64,000 nt of DNA from UBA7359 sp041689615 (lineage in GTDB: Bacteria; Pseudomonadota; Gammaproteobacteria; Eutrophobiales; Eutrophobiaceae): the NCBI GenBank assembly GCA_041689615.1, contig JBDNFW010000033.1:248001-312000 (forward strand), in the 5' to 3' direction. The notes below the pieces were generated by a model. The model made no database searches and had not been told where the DNA came from. It saw only the letters and a list, made by a program, of their open reading frames with translations. Below are positions 27,648-36,907 of this stretch, in pieces; positions within the stretch are counted from its first letter, which is position 1; the number at the start of each line of letters is the position of its first letter. Position numbers and translations under genes: made by a program.

Positions 27648-29336
27648 TTACTCAGATAAATAACTCTTAATTGTTTCTTGTTGCATAGGATGGAATTGCG
27701 TTAATGCAACAGGAAGTTCAACACCTTGCTTAAGCAAACCATTAATTCGATATAAAACAGCAGCACCAAATAAAATATTCATTGCCACAGTCACTGCATT
27801 TCTATTATTTGTTTCAGATAAAAAAGTTTCGCGCGTCCATTCATTAAACGCTCCCATTGCTGGGCCACACCAAACTTGATAATCAACTTGGCGATCTTCA
27901 ACGCCGGCATTTGCCCAACGTGAAGACAGTCCTAAATACCATCGAAAAATTAATGCCATTTTATGTTTTGCATCTTTATGCGCTTTTTCAACTTGACGCG
28001 GATCTCGTTCAGTAAAAAATTCTTCTGTCTTTTGCCATACTTCAGCTAATGACATTTTAAAAATTGTTTTTTCCAGATTCGCTTTTTCTGTTTCAGAAAT
28101 TTCTTCTATCGATCCGTATTTTTTATAAATGTCATAAAGCTTATTACCGCGCATCGCAAACATGGTGCCGCGTTTTAATACTTGTAACTTCACACCCATT
28201 TCAAACATATCTACTGCTGGTGCCATAGTGACGTCAGCTTGTTCTGCATTGGCTAACATTTCTCTAACAATGTCAGAGGAACCTGATTCTTTGCAGGCTT
28301 GATTAACAGTACCGGTAACAATGTAAGCCGCACCCATAGCAAACGCACCTAATGCTGAAGCAGGTATTGCAATCCCTCCGGCAGCACCAACACGCAGTGG
28401 TTTTTCATAATTATGTTTTGCCTGATATTGATCGCGTAGTGATAACATCGTTGGTAATAATGTAATAGCAGGTCGATTGTCTGTATGACCACCCGAGTCA
28501 GCTTCGACCGTTAAGTCTTGCGCCATCGGAATATGTTTGGCCAAGTCTGCTTCTTCTTTTGTTATCGAACCCTGCTCTAATAATTTTTCCAATAATTTTT
28601 CAGGTGGAGGACTAAACCATTTGCTTGCAAGCTCTACCCTCGATGCCTTAGCTATGATCCTATTAGGAACAATAATATTACCCTGCTTATCTTTATGAAT
28701 TCCTTTCACTCGATAACGTACAACTGGCAAAGTCAGTTTCATATAAGCAGATGTTTCAACCAGTGTAACTCCGTATTTTAAATAGAGATCAACAACCGCA
28801 TCTTCATGTCCTATTTCATTCGGGCTATAAATAAGGTTAAAGCAAAATGTTTTATCGCCTAAGGAAGTTTGCAGACGTTTAATTGCTGTTTCTATTTCAG
28901 TTAAAGACAAACCCGCTGCACCGAATGATGCCAACATGCCTTCGCTTGCTAACGCTTCAACCAATTCAACAGAAGCAATGCCATTTGCCATTGAGCCTGC
29001 CATATAAGGATAATCAATTTGATAATCCTGACAAAAATTCTGATCACCTAAGGCTTTAATGGTTTGTGCCGAAGCAATGCCACGTAAACGATACTGTTTG
29101 TCGTCTTTTTGATAGTCATCACCCTGACTATCAAACTGAATAGATCCACCCAAGGCAATTGCAGATCTGGATTTATTTTCAACTATACAAAATGGCACAT
29201 CTAACTGATAAAGCTGTTCAGGCAATTTTTCCAAATCAGATAGACTAGCGCGACTATCCGATTGCCAAACATTTTGAGAATGACGCTTTGTTTCCGTCGA
29301 ACGAGACGGACTAATAATTTCTGGTATGGAACTCAC
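27648..29336 (-). CDS. pfaD: PfaD, FMN-dependent trans-acting enoyl reductase
   Basis: This 562-residue protein is of the 2-nitropropane-dioxygenase-like PfaD family. A TIM-barrel FMN region is visible as MAGSMANGIASVELVEAL (about 112-129), ADSGGHTDNRPA and GAAGGIAIPASALGAFAMGA (about 320-340). The C-terminal third, with WCGPAMGAFNEW, is typical of PfaD. It supplies the enoyl reduction missing from the two megasynthase subunits. It is the promoter-proximal gene of the pfa-ole operon, separated from pfaA by 285 bases that hold the dispersed element. An N-terminal extension of about 100 residues before the barrel is normal for the family. Confidence 0.92.
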   Translation of the reverse strand: MSSIPEIISPSRSTETKRHSQNVWQSDSRASLSDLEKLPEQLYQLDVPFCIVENKSRSAIALGGSIQFDSQGDDYQKDDKQYRLRGIASAQTIKALGDQNFCQDYQIDYPYMAGSMANGIASVELVEALASEGMLASFGAAGLSLTEIETAIKRLQTSLGDKTFCFNLIYSPNEIGHEDAVVDLYLKYGVTLVETSAYMKLTLPVVRYRVKGIHKDKQGNIIVPNRIIAKASRVELASKWFSPPPEKLLEKLLEQGSITKEEADLAKHIPMAQDLTVEADSGGHTDNRPAITLLPTMLSLRDQYQAKHNYEKPLRVGAAGGIAIPASALGAFAMGAAYIVTGTVNQACKESGSSDIVREMLANAEQADVTMAPAVDMFEMGVKLQVLKRGTMFAMRGNKLYDIYKKYGSIEEISETEKANLEKTIFKMSLAEVWQKTEEFFTERDPRQVEKAHKDAKHKMALIFRWYLGLSSRWANAGVEDRQVDYQVWCGPAMGAFNEWTRETFLSETNNRNAVTVAMNILFGAAVLYRINGLLKQGVELPVALTQFHPMQQETIKSYLSE

Positions 29337-29626
29337 TGTATTTAATCAATAAACTCTTCTGAATATGTAATGGCGGAAAGGACAATGCTTATTTATTTAC
29401 ATCCATCTGTTCTGATTGTAATGTGCGCGTCCTGAACAGCCCTAATTATTGAATAATATCATTTTTTTCGGGCAAAACCTTGTAGCATCGATGCTCTAAA
29501 CGATTAAGATTTAGTGACTACTTGTTCAAAATGAATGCTGAATTTAGTTATTTTGATGTGATTAACTAAAAAATAAAACCACAAAACATACTAAACCATT
29601 GTTTTTATAAGAGATATTTATTTTTC
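29337..29626. promoter_or_regulatory. Divergent promoter region between pfa-ole operon and hopanoid core operon
   Basis: This 290-bp spacer separates pfaD (- strand) from squalene synthase (+ strand). It has no open frame worth calling. A 12-bp perfect palindrome AGCATCGATGCT lies at 29484-29495, near the middle. CTGTTC (29407-29412) and GAACAG (29434-29439) form a second spaced inverted repeat. Either could be a site for a regulator shared by the two lipid operons; no regulator is identified. Confidence 0.4.
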
Positions 29627-30694
29627 ATGAAATCCAGAGAAGAATTTCAAACCAAACTTGATGACCTTGCCTATCAAAACAAGATTTTGCAGCATGTCTC
29701 TCGAACTTTTGCCTTAACTATTCCGCAATTGCCTGAACCATTAAGCACGGTCGTAGCAAATGCCTACCTTTTGTGTCGTATTGCCGACACGATCGAAGAT
29801 GATAAGAGCATGTCGGCTGAACAAAAAAAGGAATCTGCCGAGCTTTTTATCAAAGTTGTTAAGGAAAATGCTGAAGCTGAAGCATTTGCCGAAACCCTGT
29901 TTCCATTATTGTCACCGACAGCAACTGAAGCTGAACATGATCTGATTTCCAATACGTCTCCTGTAATTAGAATTACTCACAGTTTCAATCAACGCCAACG
30001 CGCTGCTCTAGAACGTTGTGTCAAAATCATGGCCGATGGCATGGTAATGTATCAGGATGCTGAAACCCTTGATGGCGTTTCCGATCAGAGGGATATGGAT
30101 CAATACTGTTATTACGTTGCGGGCGTTGTTGGCGAAATGTTGACTGAACTTTTCTGCGATCATTCGCCTGAAATCGATGCACATCGTGATGAGATGATGA
30201 AATTGGGAGTGTCATTTGGTCAGGGTTTGCAAATGACCAATATATTGAAAGATATCTGGGAAGATCATGAGCGCGGAGCTTGCTGGTTACCTCGCGATGT
30301 ATTCGAAAAATACGGTATCGATATTCGTCATAAAGTACCAGGTAAAATGGGTGAAGGTTTTAATGAAGCTTTAATAGAATTGCTCGGTGTTGCCCATGCA
30401 CATGTCTATAACGCTTTGCGCTATACTTTAATGATTCCCGAAAAAGAAAAAGGATTACGAAAATTCTGTTTGTGGGCCTTGGGTATGGCGGTATTAACTC
30501 TAGAAAAGATCAGACGACAGCCTGATTTCACGGAAGGTCAGCAAGTCAAAATCAGTCGTCGCAGTGTTAAAGTCACCCTCTTTTTGACAAGTCTTTTCGT
30601 TGGCCAAAATAGAATATTAAGTTATCTTTTCCAATTCAGTGGACGTCGTTTGCCTATGGCAAATATTCATGCGAAACTCTGCCAAAATCAGTGA
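29627..30694 (+). CDS. sqs: Squalene synthase (farnesyl-diphosphate farnesyltransferase type)
   Basis: This 355-residue all-helical prenyl synthase has the first Asp-rich motif D54-TIEDD59 and the second in NILKDIWEDHERG, plus QYCYYVAGVVGEM, all typical of one-enzyme squalene synthases. It condenses two farnesyl diphosphates to squalene. The three-gene hpnCDE route used by many hopanoid bacteria is not seen in the window, so this enzyme probably replaces it. A hydrophobic helix near 285-300 may aid membrane contact, but no clear C-terminal anchor like that of eukaryotic enzymes is present. It is the first gene of the core operon; shc follows after 99 bases. Phytoene synthase is the main alternative, rejected by motifs and context. 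Confidence 0.88.
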   Translation: MKSREEFQTKLDDLAYQNKILQHVSRTFALTIPQLPEPLSTVVANAYLLCRIADTIEDDKSMSAEQKKESAELFIKVVKENAEAEAFAETLFPLLSPTATEAEHDLISNTSPVIRITHSFNQRQRAALERCVKIMADGMVMYQDAETLDGVSDQRDMDQYCYYVAGVVGEMLTELFCDHSPEIDAHRDEMMKLGVSFGQGLQMTNILKDIWEDHERGACWLPRDVFEKYGIDIRHKVPGKMGEGFNEALIELLGVAHAHVYNALRYTLMIPEKEKGLRKFCLWALGMAVLTLEKIRRQPDFTEGQQVKISRRSVKVTLFLTSLFVGQNRILSYLFQFSGRRLPMANIHAKLCQNQ

Positions 30695-30793
30695 TATACA
30701 TGACTATAACGCTGAAACAACAAGGAGAATAAGGCGGCTTTCGACAGGGCAGTATGGTCTATCTGACTTCTTGCCCCACCTGTATTAAATAAC

Positions 30794-32740
30794 ATGACTT
30801 TTGAAACTAATAACGATAATACGCCCAATCCAACGCTCGGAGAGTCGAACTCGAAGAAGCCTGCGATTAATTTAGACGAAGCGATTCAATCTGCTAAAAA
30901 TAAATTACTCGAGCAACAACAAGATGATGGGCATTGGGTCTATGAACTCGAAGCTGATTGCACTATTCCTGCTGAATATATATTAATGAATCATTTCGTC
31001 GATGAAGTCGATGATGATACAGAACAAAAAATTGCCCAATACTTGCGTGACCAACAAAATGAAGATGGTGGTTGGTCGCTTTATACCGCTGGTGATTTTG
31101 ATATTAGTTGTGCGGTAAAAAGCTACTACGCATTAAAAATCGTTGGTGATAATCCTCAAGAAGAACATATGGTCCGCGCAAGGAATATCATTTTAAATCA
31201 TGGTGGCGCTGCTCGTAGTAATGTCTTTACCCGAATTTTGATGGCTCTGTTTCAACAAGTACCGTGGCGTGCGACACCTTTTATTCCGGCTGAAGTAATC
31301 ATTCTTCCAAAGTGGTTTCCGTTTCATATCGACAAAGTATCTTATTGGTCACGTACAGTCATGGTGCCATTGTTTATTTTGTGCACCATAAAACCAAAAG
31401 CTGTAAACCCACGTGGTGTTGATATAAGAGAACTTTTTATAATACCGCCTGAAGATGAACAAAATTATTTTAAAGTAACAACTCCGCTGACTCGAGCGTT
31501 TCTAATACTCGACCACTTAGGTCGTTTAGCAGAAAAGATCGTACCTAAATTTGTACGACAATATTCTATTGATAAATGCGAACAATGGTCTCTTGCTCGA
31601 ATGAACGAAGAATTTGGTATCGGCGGTATTTTTCCTGCCATGGTTAATGTGTTTGAATCTTTAGTTATTCTTGGTTATAAAAAAGATCACCCGGCACGAA
31701 TACAGGCACGACAAGCTATTGATGCTTTACTAGTCAAGCGCGGTAACACGATGTATTGCCAACCTTGTGTTTCTCCTGTTTGGGATACTTGTTTAGCGGC
31801 GCAATCTCTTATCGAAACAGAAAATCAAAACGTCAGTACAGAAATAGAACATTCACTTGACTGGCTTAAGGATAGACAACTTAGCGATGAACCCGGTGAC
31901 TGGCGCATCCCCAGAGCCAATCTTGCTGGCGGCGGCTGGGCCTTTCAATATAGTAATTACTACTTCCCTGACCTCGATGATACTTCCATGGTGGCCTGGG
32001 CGATGCACAGAACTGGAAATGATAAATATTCAGAACCGATTCAACGTGCAGCAAACTGGGTTGCCGGTATGCAATCGAATGGTGGTGGTTTCGGATCGTT
32101 TGAAGTAAATAACACGCAGTATTATTTAAACGCGATTCCTTTTGCGGATCATGGTGCTTTATTAGATCCACCCACAGCCGATGTGACCGGACGTGTTATT
32201 GCATTACTTAGTCTTGCCGATAAAGAAAAATATAGCTCTGTTATTAAAGATGCGATTAATTTTATAAAATCTGATCAGGAAGAAGACGGTTCCTGGTTTG
32301 GTCGTTGGGGTACGAATTATATATACGGCACCTGGTCGGTGCTAACCGCACTTGAACTTGCTGATGAAGATCTACAACAAGACTATATAAGAAAAGCTGT
32401 CTCGTATTTACAAGGCATGCAAAATGAAGATGGTGGTTGGGGCGAAAGTAATGATAGCTATTATCCTCCAAAACATTATCGTCCTTTTGAAAGCACCGCA
32501 TACCAAACAGCATGGGCATTACTTGCTTTATTGGCGGTTGGAGAAGCTGAAACAGAAACGGTTAGAAAAGGGATTGATTATTTGATCTCTAATCAATCCA
32601 ATGATGGTCATTGGTATAATGATAGTTATACTGCTCCAGGTTTTCCTCGCGTTTTCTATTTAAAATATCACGGCTACACAAAATATTTTCCGCTTTGGGC
32701 GTTAGCTCGTTACAGAAACCTGTTGCACAATAAGGTTTGA
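30794..32740 (+). CDS. shc: Squalene-hopene cyclase
   Basis: This 648-residue terpene cyclase has the catalytic acid motif D393-L-D395-D396 in YYFPDLDDTSM, several QW repeats (for example QNEDGGWSLY near 88, QSNGGGFGSFE near 427, QEEDGSWFGRWG near 497, QNEDGGWGES near 552, QSNDGHWYN near 602) and MYCQPCVSPVWDT. It converts squalene to hopene/diplopterol at the inner membrane. An N-terminal low-complexity tail (about 1-25) precedes the first helix. The ATG lacks a strong Shine-Dalgarno; an AGGAG at about 30721 lies too far upstream to serve it. Its TGA overlaps the TTG start of hpnG. Confidence 0.96.
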   Translation: MTFETNNDNTPNPTLGESNSKKPAINLDEAIQSAKNKLLEQQQDDGHWVYELEADCTIPAEYILMNHFVDEVDDDTEQKIAQYLRDQQNEDGGWSLYTAGDFDISCAVKSYYALKIVGDNPQEEHMVRARNIILNHGGAARSNVFTRILMALFQQVPWRATPFIPAEVIILPKWFPFHIDKVSYWSRTVMVPLFILCTIKPKAVNPRGVDIRELFIIPPEDEQNYFKVTTPLTRAFLILDHLGRLAEKIVPKFVRQYSIDKCEQWSLARMNEEFGIGGIFPAMVNVFESLVILGYKKDHPARIQARQAIDALLVKRGNTMYCQPCVSPVWDTCLAAQSLIETENQNVSTEIEHSLDWLKDRQLSDEPGDWRIPRANLAGGGWAFQYSNYYFPDLDDTSMVAWAMHRTGNDKYSEPIQRAANWVAGMQSNGGGFGSFEVNNTQYYLNAIPFADHGALLDPPTADVTGRVIALLSLADKEKYSSVIKDAINFIKSDQEEDGSWFGRWGTNYIYGTWSVLTALELADEDLQQDYIRKAVSYLQGMQNEDGGWGESNDSYYPPKHYRPFESTAYQTAWALLALLAVGEAETETVRKGIDYLISNQSNDGHWYNDSYTAPGFPRVFYLKYHGYTKYFPLWALARYRNLLHNKV

Positions 32741-33450
32741 GTAAGCTTGGTATTATTGCAGCCCTACCTGCTGAAGCAGCTTGTCTATATAATAAAAAAC
32801 TAACTGTTCTTTCACCCATAGAAATTCAGAAAGATGTCTTTTTGTGTTTATCAGGTATGGGGTATGAAGCAGCTTGTGGAGCTGCAAAAAAGTGTCTGGA
32901 TTTCAAAGTAGATGCCTTAATCAGTTGGGGGGTTGCTGGCGCAATAGAGTCTTCACTTAACTCGGGTGATTTAATTTTCGCTGATTCGATAATTGCTCAA
33001 GATAAAACTTTTCAAACATCGACTGAATGGAAAAATAAATTACTGGCACACTTTCAGAAAACCCATACTAATGTGTTAAGTAGCGATATTGCTTCAAGTA
33101 AAGAGATATGTGCCTTAACAACCGATAAAAATAATTTATTACATAAAACAGGCGCTGGCGCTGTCGATATGGAAAGTGCGGCTATTGCAGAAATAGCCAT
33201 TAATAATCATCTCGATTTTTTGGTCATTCGTGCCATTGCTGACAAGGCTAATACCGTTATTCCAGAAGCGGTGTTAAAACACACAGATAATCTGGGCAAT
33301 CCTGAAATATTAAAATTTGTATTGTCGTGTATTTTTAAGCCAGCACAAATTCGGGAGATTTTTATATTGGCAAAAAGCTACAAAATAGCTTTAAAAACAT
33401 TAAGCAATATCGCCTCAGATTTAAAAAAACAGAATTTCTTTTATACATAA
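32737..33450 (+). CDS. hpnG: HpnG, hopanoid-associated nucleoside phosphorylase
   Basis: This 237-residue protein of the purine-nucleoside phosphorylase/MTA-SAH nucleosidase fold has an N-terminal GIIAALPAEA, a central SWGVAGAI segment and the purine/ribose-binding GAVDMESAAIAE (about 146-157). In hopanoid pathways HpnG releases adenine from adenosylhopane (made by HpnH, not in this window) to give a phosphoribosyl/ribosylhopane. Translation starts at a TTG overlapping the shc stop (TTGA), indicating tight coupling. The C-terminal 30 residues are lysine-rich. An ordinary MTA nucleosidase is unlikely given the operon. Confidence 0.88.
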   Translation: MSKLGIIAALPAEAACLYNKKLTVLSPIEIQKDVFLCLSGMGYEAACGAAKKCLDFKVDALISWGVAGAIESSLNSGDLIFADSIIAQDKTFQTSTEWKNKLLAHFQKTHTNVLSSDIASSKEICALTTDKNNLLHKTGAGAVDMESAAIAEIAINNHLDFLVIRAIADKANTVIPEAVLKHTDNLGNPEILKFVLSCIFKPAQIREIFILAKSYKIALKTLSNIASDLKKQNFFYT

Positions 33451-33520
33451 CCTGGCCGCTTGTTATAAAATCTAAGCTGGTTTATAAGGAAACATAATCC
33501 CCCACTAGAAAGATATTAAT

Positions 33521-34267
33521 ATGAAAATAAGCAAAGAACAAATTGAAGAGTTTAAATCCACCGGCTTTCTCGTTATTCGTAAGTTGTACGATACGGAAAG
33601 AATGAAGGAAATTATTACCTGGACAGAAGAAGTACGCAATTATCCTGAAGTCCCTGGCAACGTCATGATGTATTTTGAACAGAGTAAATTAGAACCGGGA
33701 AAAAGAATTATATCCCGTATAGAAGATGTCGAACCTTTCCATCAAGGATTCAGTGAGCTTTTTATGCGCGGTGAGATACAGCAAATTACATCTCAATTAT
33801 TCGATGATAAGGCAATTTTGTTTAAGGATAAAATAAATTTCAAGATGCCGGGTGCAGATGGTTTCAAAGCGCATCAGGATGTACAGGCCGGCTGGGATCG
33901 TTATTCCAAGTTACATATCACTGCTTTAGTAAGCGTTGATCCTTCCACCATTGAAAATGGCTGTCTGGAAGTGGCTAATGGTTATAATAATAAAGGACTT
34001 ATAGGAGAACAGTGGGCACCATTAGAAGAAGATGGCCTAGACTATATCGCACTACCAACAGAACCGGGTGATGCTGTTTTCTTTGATTCTTATGCCCCTC
34101 ACCGTTCAAAAGCAAACCTGAGTAATGGTCAACGCCGCGTTCTGTATGTCACATACAACGCTGCGGCCGAAGGTGACCATCGTAGAAAATATTATGATGA
34201 CAAACGTCTTAGCTATCCACCAGACATTGAACGGGACACGGACAAAGAATACATATTCAGAGTTTAA
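33521..34267 (+). CDS. Phytanoyl-CoA dioxygenase-like Fe(II)/2-oxoglutarate oxygenase
   Basis: This 248-residue double-stranded beta-helix oxygenase has the Fe(II) triad His118-x-Asp120 (AHQDVQAG) and His194 (APHRSKAN), with Arg205/206 placed to bind 2-oxoglutarate. PhyH-family enzymes hydroxylate acyl chains or small polar substrates, and some act on aminoethylphosphonate. It lies between hpnG and hpnN on the same strand (70 bases after hpnG, 15 before hpnN). Hopanoid or co-regulated lipid hydroxylation is therefore a reasonable inference. It is not one of the standard hpn genes I know, so its substrate is open. Confidence 0.85.
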   Translation: MKISKEQIEEFKSTGFLVIRKLYDTERMKEIITWTEEVRNYPEVPGNVMMYFEQSKLEPGKRIISRIEDVEPFHQGFSELFMRGEIQQITSQLFDDKAILFKDKINFKMPGADGFKAHQDVQAGWDRYSKLHITALVSVDPSTIENGCLEVANGYNNKGLIGEQWAPLEEDGLDYIALPTEPGDAVFFDSYAPHRSKANLSNGQRRVLYVTYNAAAEGDHRRKYYDDKRLSYPPDIERDTDKEYIFRV

Positions 34268-34282
34268 TCGATATAACTAAAA

Positions 34283-36907
34283 ATGAGTAAATCTCATTCA
34301 TCATATCTAGATCGCTGGATAATTAACTGGGTGCAATTCGTTGAGCGCTATCGAATTGCGATCATCATCAGCTTTGTCGCTCTCACTATTTTTTCAATTT
34401 TTTATATAAAAGATAACCTCGGTGTAAGTACAGATACAACCGACATGTTGTCGGAAGAACTGGCTTGGCGAAAACTTGATATTGAATACGAAAAACAATT
34501 TCCTCAATTTAATGACAATGTTCTTGTTGTTATCGAATCAAACACGCCGGACCAAGCTACTGATACAGCAATAAAATTACATTCTGCTTTAAAAGAAAAT
34601 CCTACATTAATTAGTAATATTTATTATCCAAATTTATTACCTTATTTTCGTCAATCTGCTTTTTTATTTTTTGATGATGAAGAGTTACAAGATCTGGCAG
34701 ATCAATTAGCAACCATACAAGCCTTTCTAGGAACCTTATTACAAGATAAAAATTTACGTGGCTTATTCACTATGTTGACTGATGCACTTCAGTACAAAGT
34801 GGATGGCGAAAAGATTGAATTGAAACCACTATTACTAGAAATCAATCATGCATTAGAAAATGAAAAATATAATGTCTCATGGCAACATTTGATGAGTTCA
34901 GATAAAAGTCTAAAACCTGTTTATCGAGAATTTATCGTGTTACAAACGCTAGAGTCTGAAGAAGAACTTTTGCCCGGCCAAGATGTCCTCGCGCATATAA
35001 GAACCGTTATCAATTCACTTTCTTTGAATAATGAATCTGTACGGATACGTTTAACCGGTGGTACCGCACTGTCCTATGAAGAATTAAAAAGTGTTTCCGA
35101 AGCAAATATTCAAGCTATTGTTATTTCATTCATTCTGGTCGCCATTATTTTACTGATTGGTCTAGGCTCAGTCTGGCTGGTAGTGGCATCACTCATCACA
35201 CTAATTTTCGGCTTAACTGCAACTACGGCTTTCGCGGCAGCAACTGTAGGCGAACTTAATCTTATTTCCGTTGCCTTTGCTGTGTTGTACATCGGTCTTG
35301 GTATTGATTTCACCATACATTTGATATTACGTTATCGTGAACAAGTTATTTTATCGGGAGAACCTAATAATGCATTGAAAATATCAATGTCTTATATTTT
35401 TCGCTCTTTAATACTCTGCTCCATCACAACCGCGATTGGTTTTTATTCATTTATACCAACGGACTATCAAGGTGTAGCTGAACTCGGCTGGATTGCAGGC
35501 AGCGGCATGTTCATCAGTATTCTTTTCACATTGACCTTATTACCTGCTTTATTAAGTTTAAAGCCTTACAAAGAAAGAGAAAAAACGAATAACCGTGGAA
35601 ATCATTTAATTACTTTTTTAACCACCCTGCCCTACAAATATTCAAAACAGATATTAATATTTACACTCATTATTTTAATTGGGTTTATTAGCCAACTCTA
35701 TAGAGTTAGTTTTGATATAAATACGCTTAACTTGCAAGATCCTGAAAATGAATCGGTGCAAACCTATCGTGATTTATTAAAAGACAGTGATTCTTCGCCT
35801 TGGAGCAGTGTTTTATTAAAAGAAAGTAGAAGTGAGGCTATCGCCGCGATAAAAGAAATTGAACAACTTGATTTGGTTGACAAGGTTATATGGTATGAAG
35901 ATTTACTTCCTGAAGATCAAGAAGATAAATTATTCATTATTGATGAAATAAATCTATTTATGGGAATACTCTCTACAGACGAGACAAACGCAGAGATAAA
36001 TAACAGCGATAGAATAAATGCCATACAAAAACTTATAACAAAATTAGATTATTTTTCCAGTCATGAATTAGAGTCGAATCCTGAGCTATATAGCGAAATT
36101 AGAACACTAAAAACATATTTATCTATAATTCTAGATAACTCTTCTGATAACAAAAATTTATTGTCACTAGAAAAACAATTACTATCTAATCTTGATGGTC
36201 GAATTCATTCGTTGAACGATGCTTTAAACGCCGAACAAGTCGAACTCAGTGATATCCCTGCGATTGTTCATGATAGATGGGTAAGTCATAAACACTATAA
36301 AATAGAAATTTTTCCAAGAGAAGATTTGAACGATAACGCAGCAATGGAACGTTTCGTTAACCAACTACAAGCCTATGATAATACCGTTATTGGTTCTCCT
36401 ATTATTAATATTGAAGCGGGTAGTGCCGTCATCACTGCCTTCAAAACTGCACTCACTTATGCCTTAATTGCTATTGCATTATTGCTACTTGTTTTAATAA
36501 AACGGAAATCGGATGCGGTAATTATCCTAATCTCAGTACTCGTTGGCGCTGTTTTTACATTTGGCTTTATGTTGATATTTAATATCCCGCTTAACTTTGC
36601 CAATATTATTGGGCTCCCTTTATTACTTGGTATCGGCGTAGACAGTGGTATTCATATTGCTGATCGATTTCGTCAGGAACAAGGAACCAATAAAAATATT
36701 TTTATGACCAGCTCTTCTCGTGGCGTCATTGTCAGTTCTTTAACAACTATTTGCAGCATTGGCAACCTCGCTTTTTCTTCTCATACGGGTACGGCCAGCA
36801 TGGGATTGCTATTAACTTTAGGTCTTGCCTCAATGATGATATCAACTATGATGATCCTTCCTGCCTTTCTTATATGGCAAAATTTATTGAAAAAAATAGC
36901 TTTATGA
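34283..36907 (+). CDS. hpnN: HpnN, RND-family hopanoid transporter
   Basis: This 874-residue RND/MMPL-like protein has an N-terminal membrane helix (about 25-45), a large periplasmic loop beginning STDTTDMLSEELAWRK, a helix bundle at about 275-430 with an RND motif YIGLGIDFTIHLILRYRE, a second membrane entry at about 457-475, a second periplasmic loop, and a C-terminal bundle at about 725-870 with LLLGIGVDSGIHIADRFR. HpnN moves hopanoids from the inner to the outer membrane. Its TGA overlaps the ATG of hpnA (ATGA). Two repeated halves and this length are normal for the family. Confidence 0.92.
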   Translation: MSKSHSSYLDRWIINWVQFVERYRIAIIISFVALTIFSIFYIKDNLGVSTDTTDMLSEELAWRKLDIEYEKQFPQFNDNVLVVIESNTPDQATDTAIKLHSALKENPTLISNIYYPNLLPYFRQSAFLFFDDEELQDLADQLATIQAFLGTLLQDKNLRGLFTMLTDALQYKVDGEKIELKPLLLEINHALENEKYNVSWQHLMSSDKSLKPVYREFIVLQTLESEEELLPGQDVLAHIRTVINSLSLNNESVRIRLTGGTALSYEELKSVSEANIQAIVISFILVAIILLIGLGSVWLVVASLITLIFGLTATTAFAAATVGELNLISVAFAVLYIGLGIDFTIHLILRYREQVILSGEPNNALKISMSYIFRSLILCSITTAIGFYSFIPTDYQGVAELGWIAGSGMFISILFTLTLLPALLSLKPYKEREKTNNRGNHLITFLTTLPYKYSKQILIFTLIILIGFISQLYRVSFDINTLNLQDPENESVQTYRDLLKDSDSSPWSSVLLKESRSEAIAAIKEIEQLDLVDKVIWYEDLLPEDQEDKLFIIDEINLFMGILSTDETNAEINNSDRINAIQKLITKLDYFSSHELESNPELYSEIRTLKTYLSIILDNSSDNKNLLSLEKQLLSNLDGRIHSLNDALNAEQVELSDIPAIVHDRWVSHKHYKIEIFPREDLNDNAAMERFVNQLQAYDNTVIGSPIINIEAGSAVITAFKTALTYALIAIALLLLVLIKRKSDAVIILISVLVGAVFTFGFMLIFNIPLNFANIIGLPLLLGIGVDSGIHIADRFRQEQGTNKNIFMTSSSRGVIVSSLTTICSIGNLAFSSHTGTASMGLLLTLGLASMMISTMMILPAFLIWQNLLKKIAL

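Noticed and set aside
27379..27663. Several overlapping open frames of 60-94 codons on both strands between pfaD and pfaA
   Set aside because: They fall inside the dispersed repeat element, have no ribosome site or domain, and mutually overlap; the shared non-coding core in copies B and C is not kept in frame.
29627..30694. Phytoene synthase (crtB) or HpnD
   Set aside because: DTIEDD and YCYYVAGVVGEM plus direct linkage to squalene-hopene cyclase fit one-enzyme squalene synthase; no carotenoid genes or hpnC/hpnE are nearby.
36751..36903. N-terminal extension of HpnA by 51 codons
   Set aside because: It overlaps the HpnN C-terminal bundle; the ATG at 36904 overlapping the hpnN stop begins exactly at the Rossmann motif.
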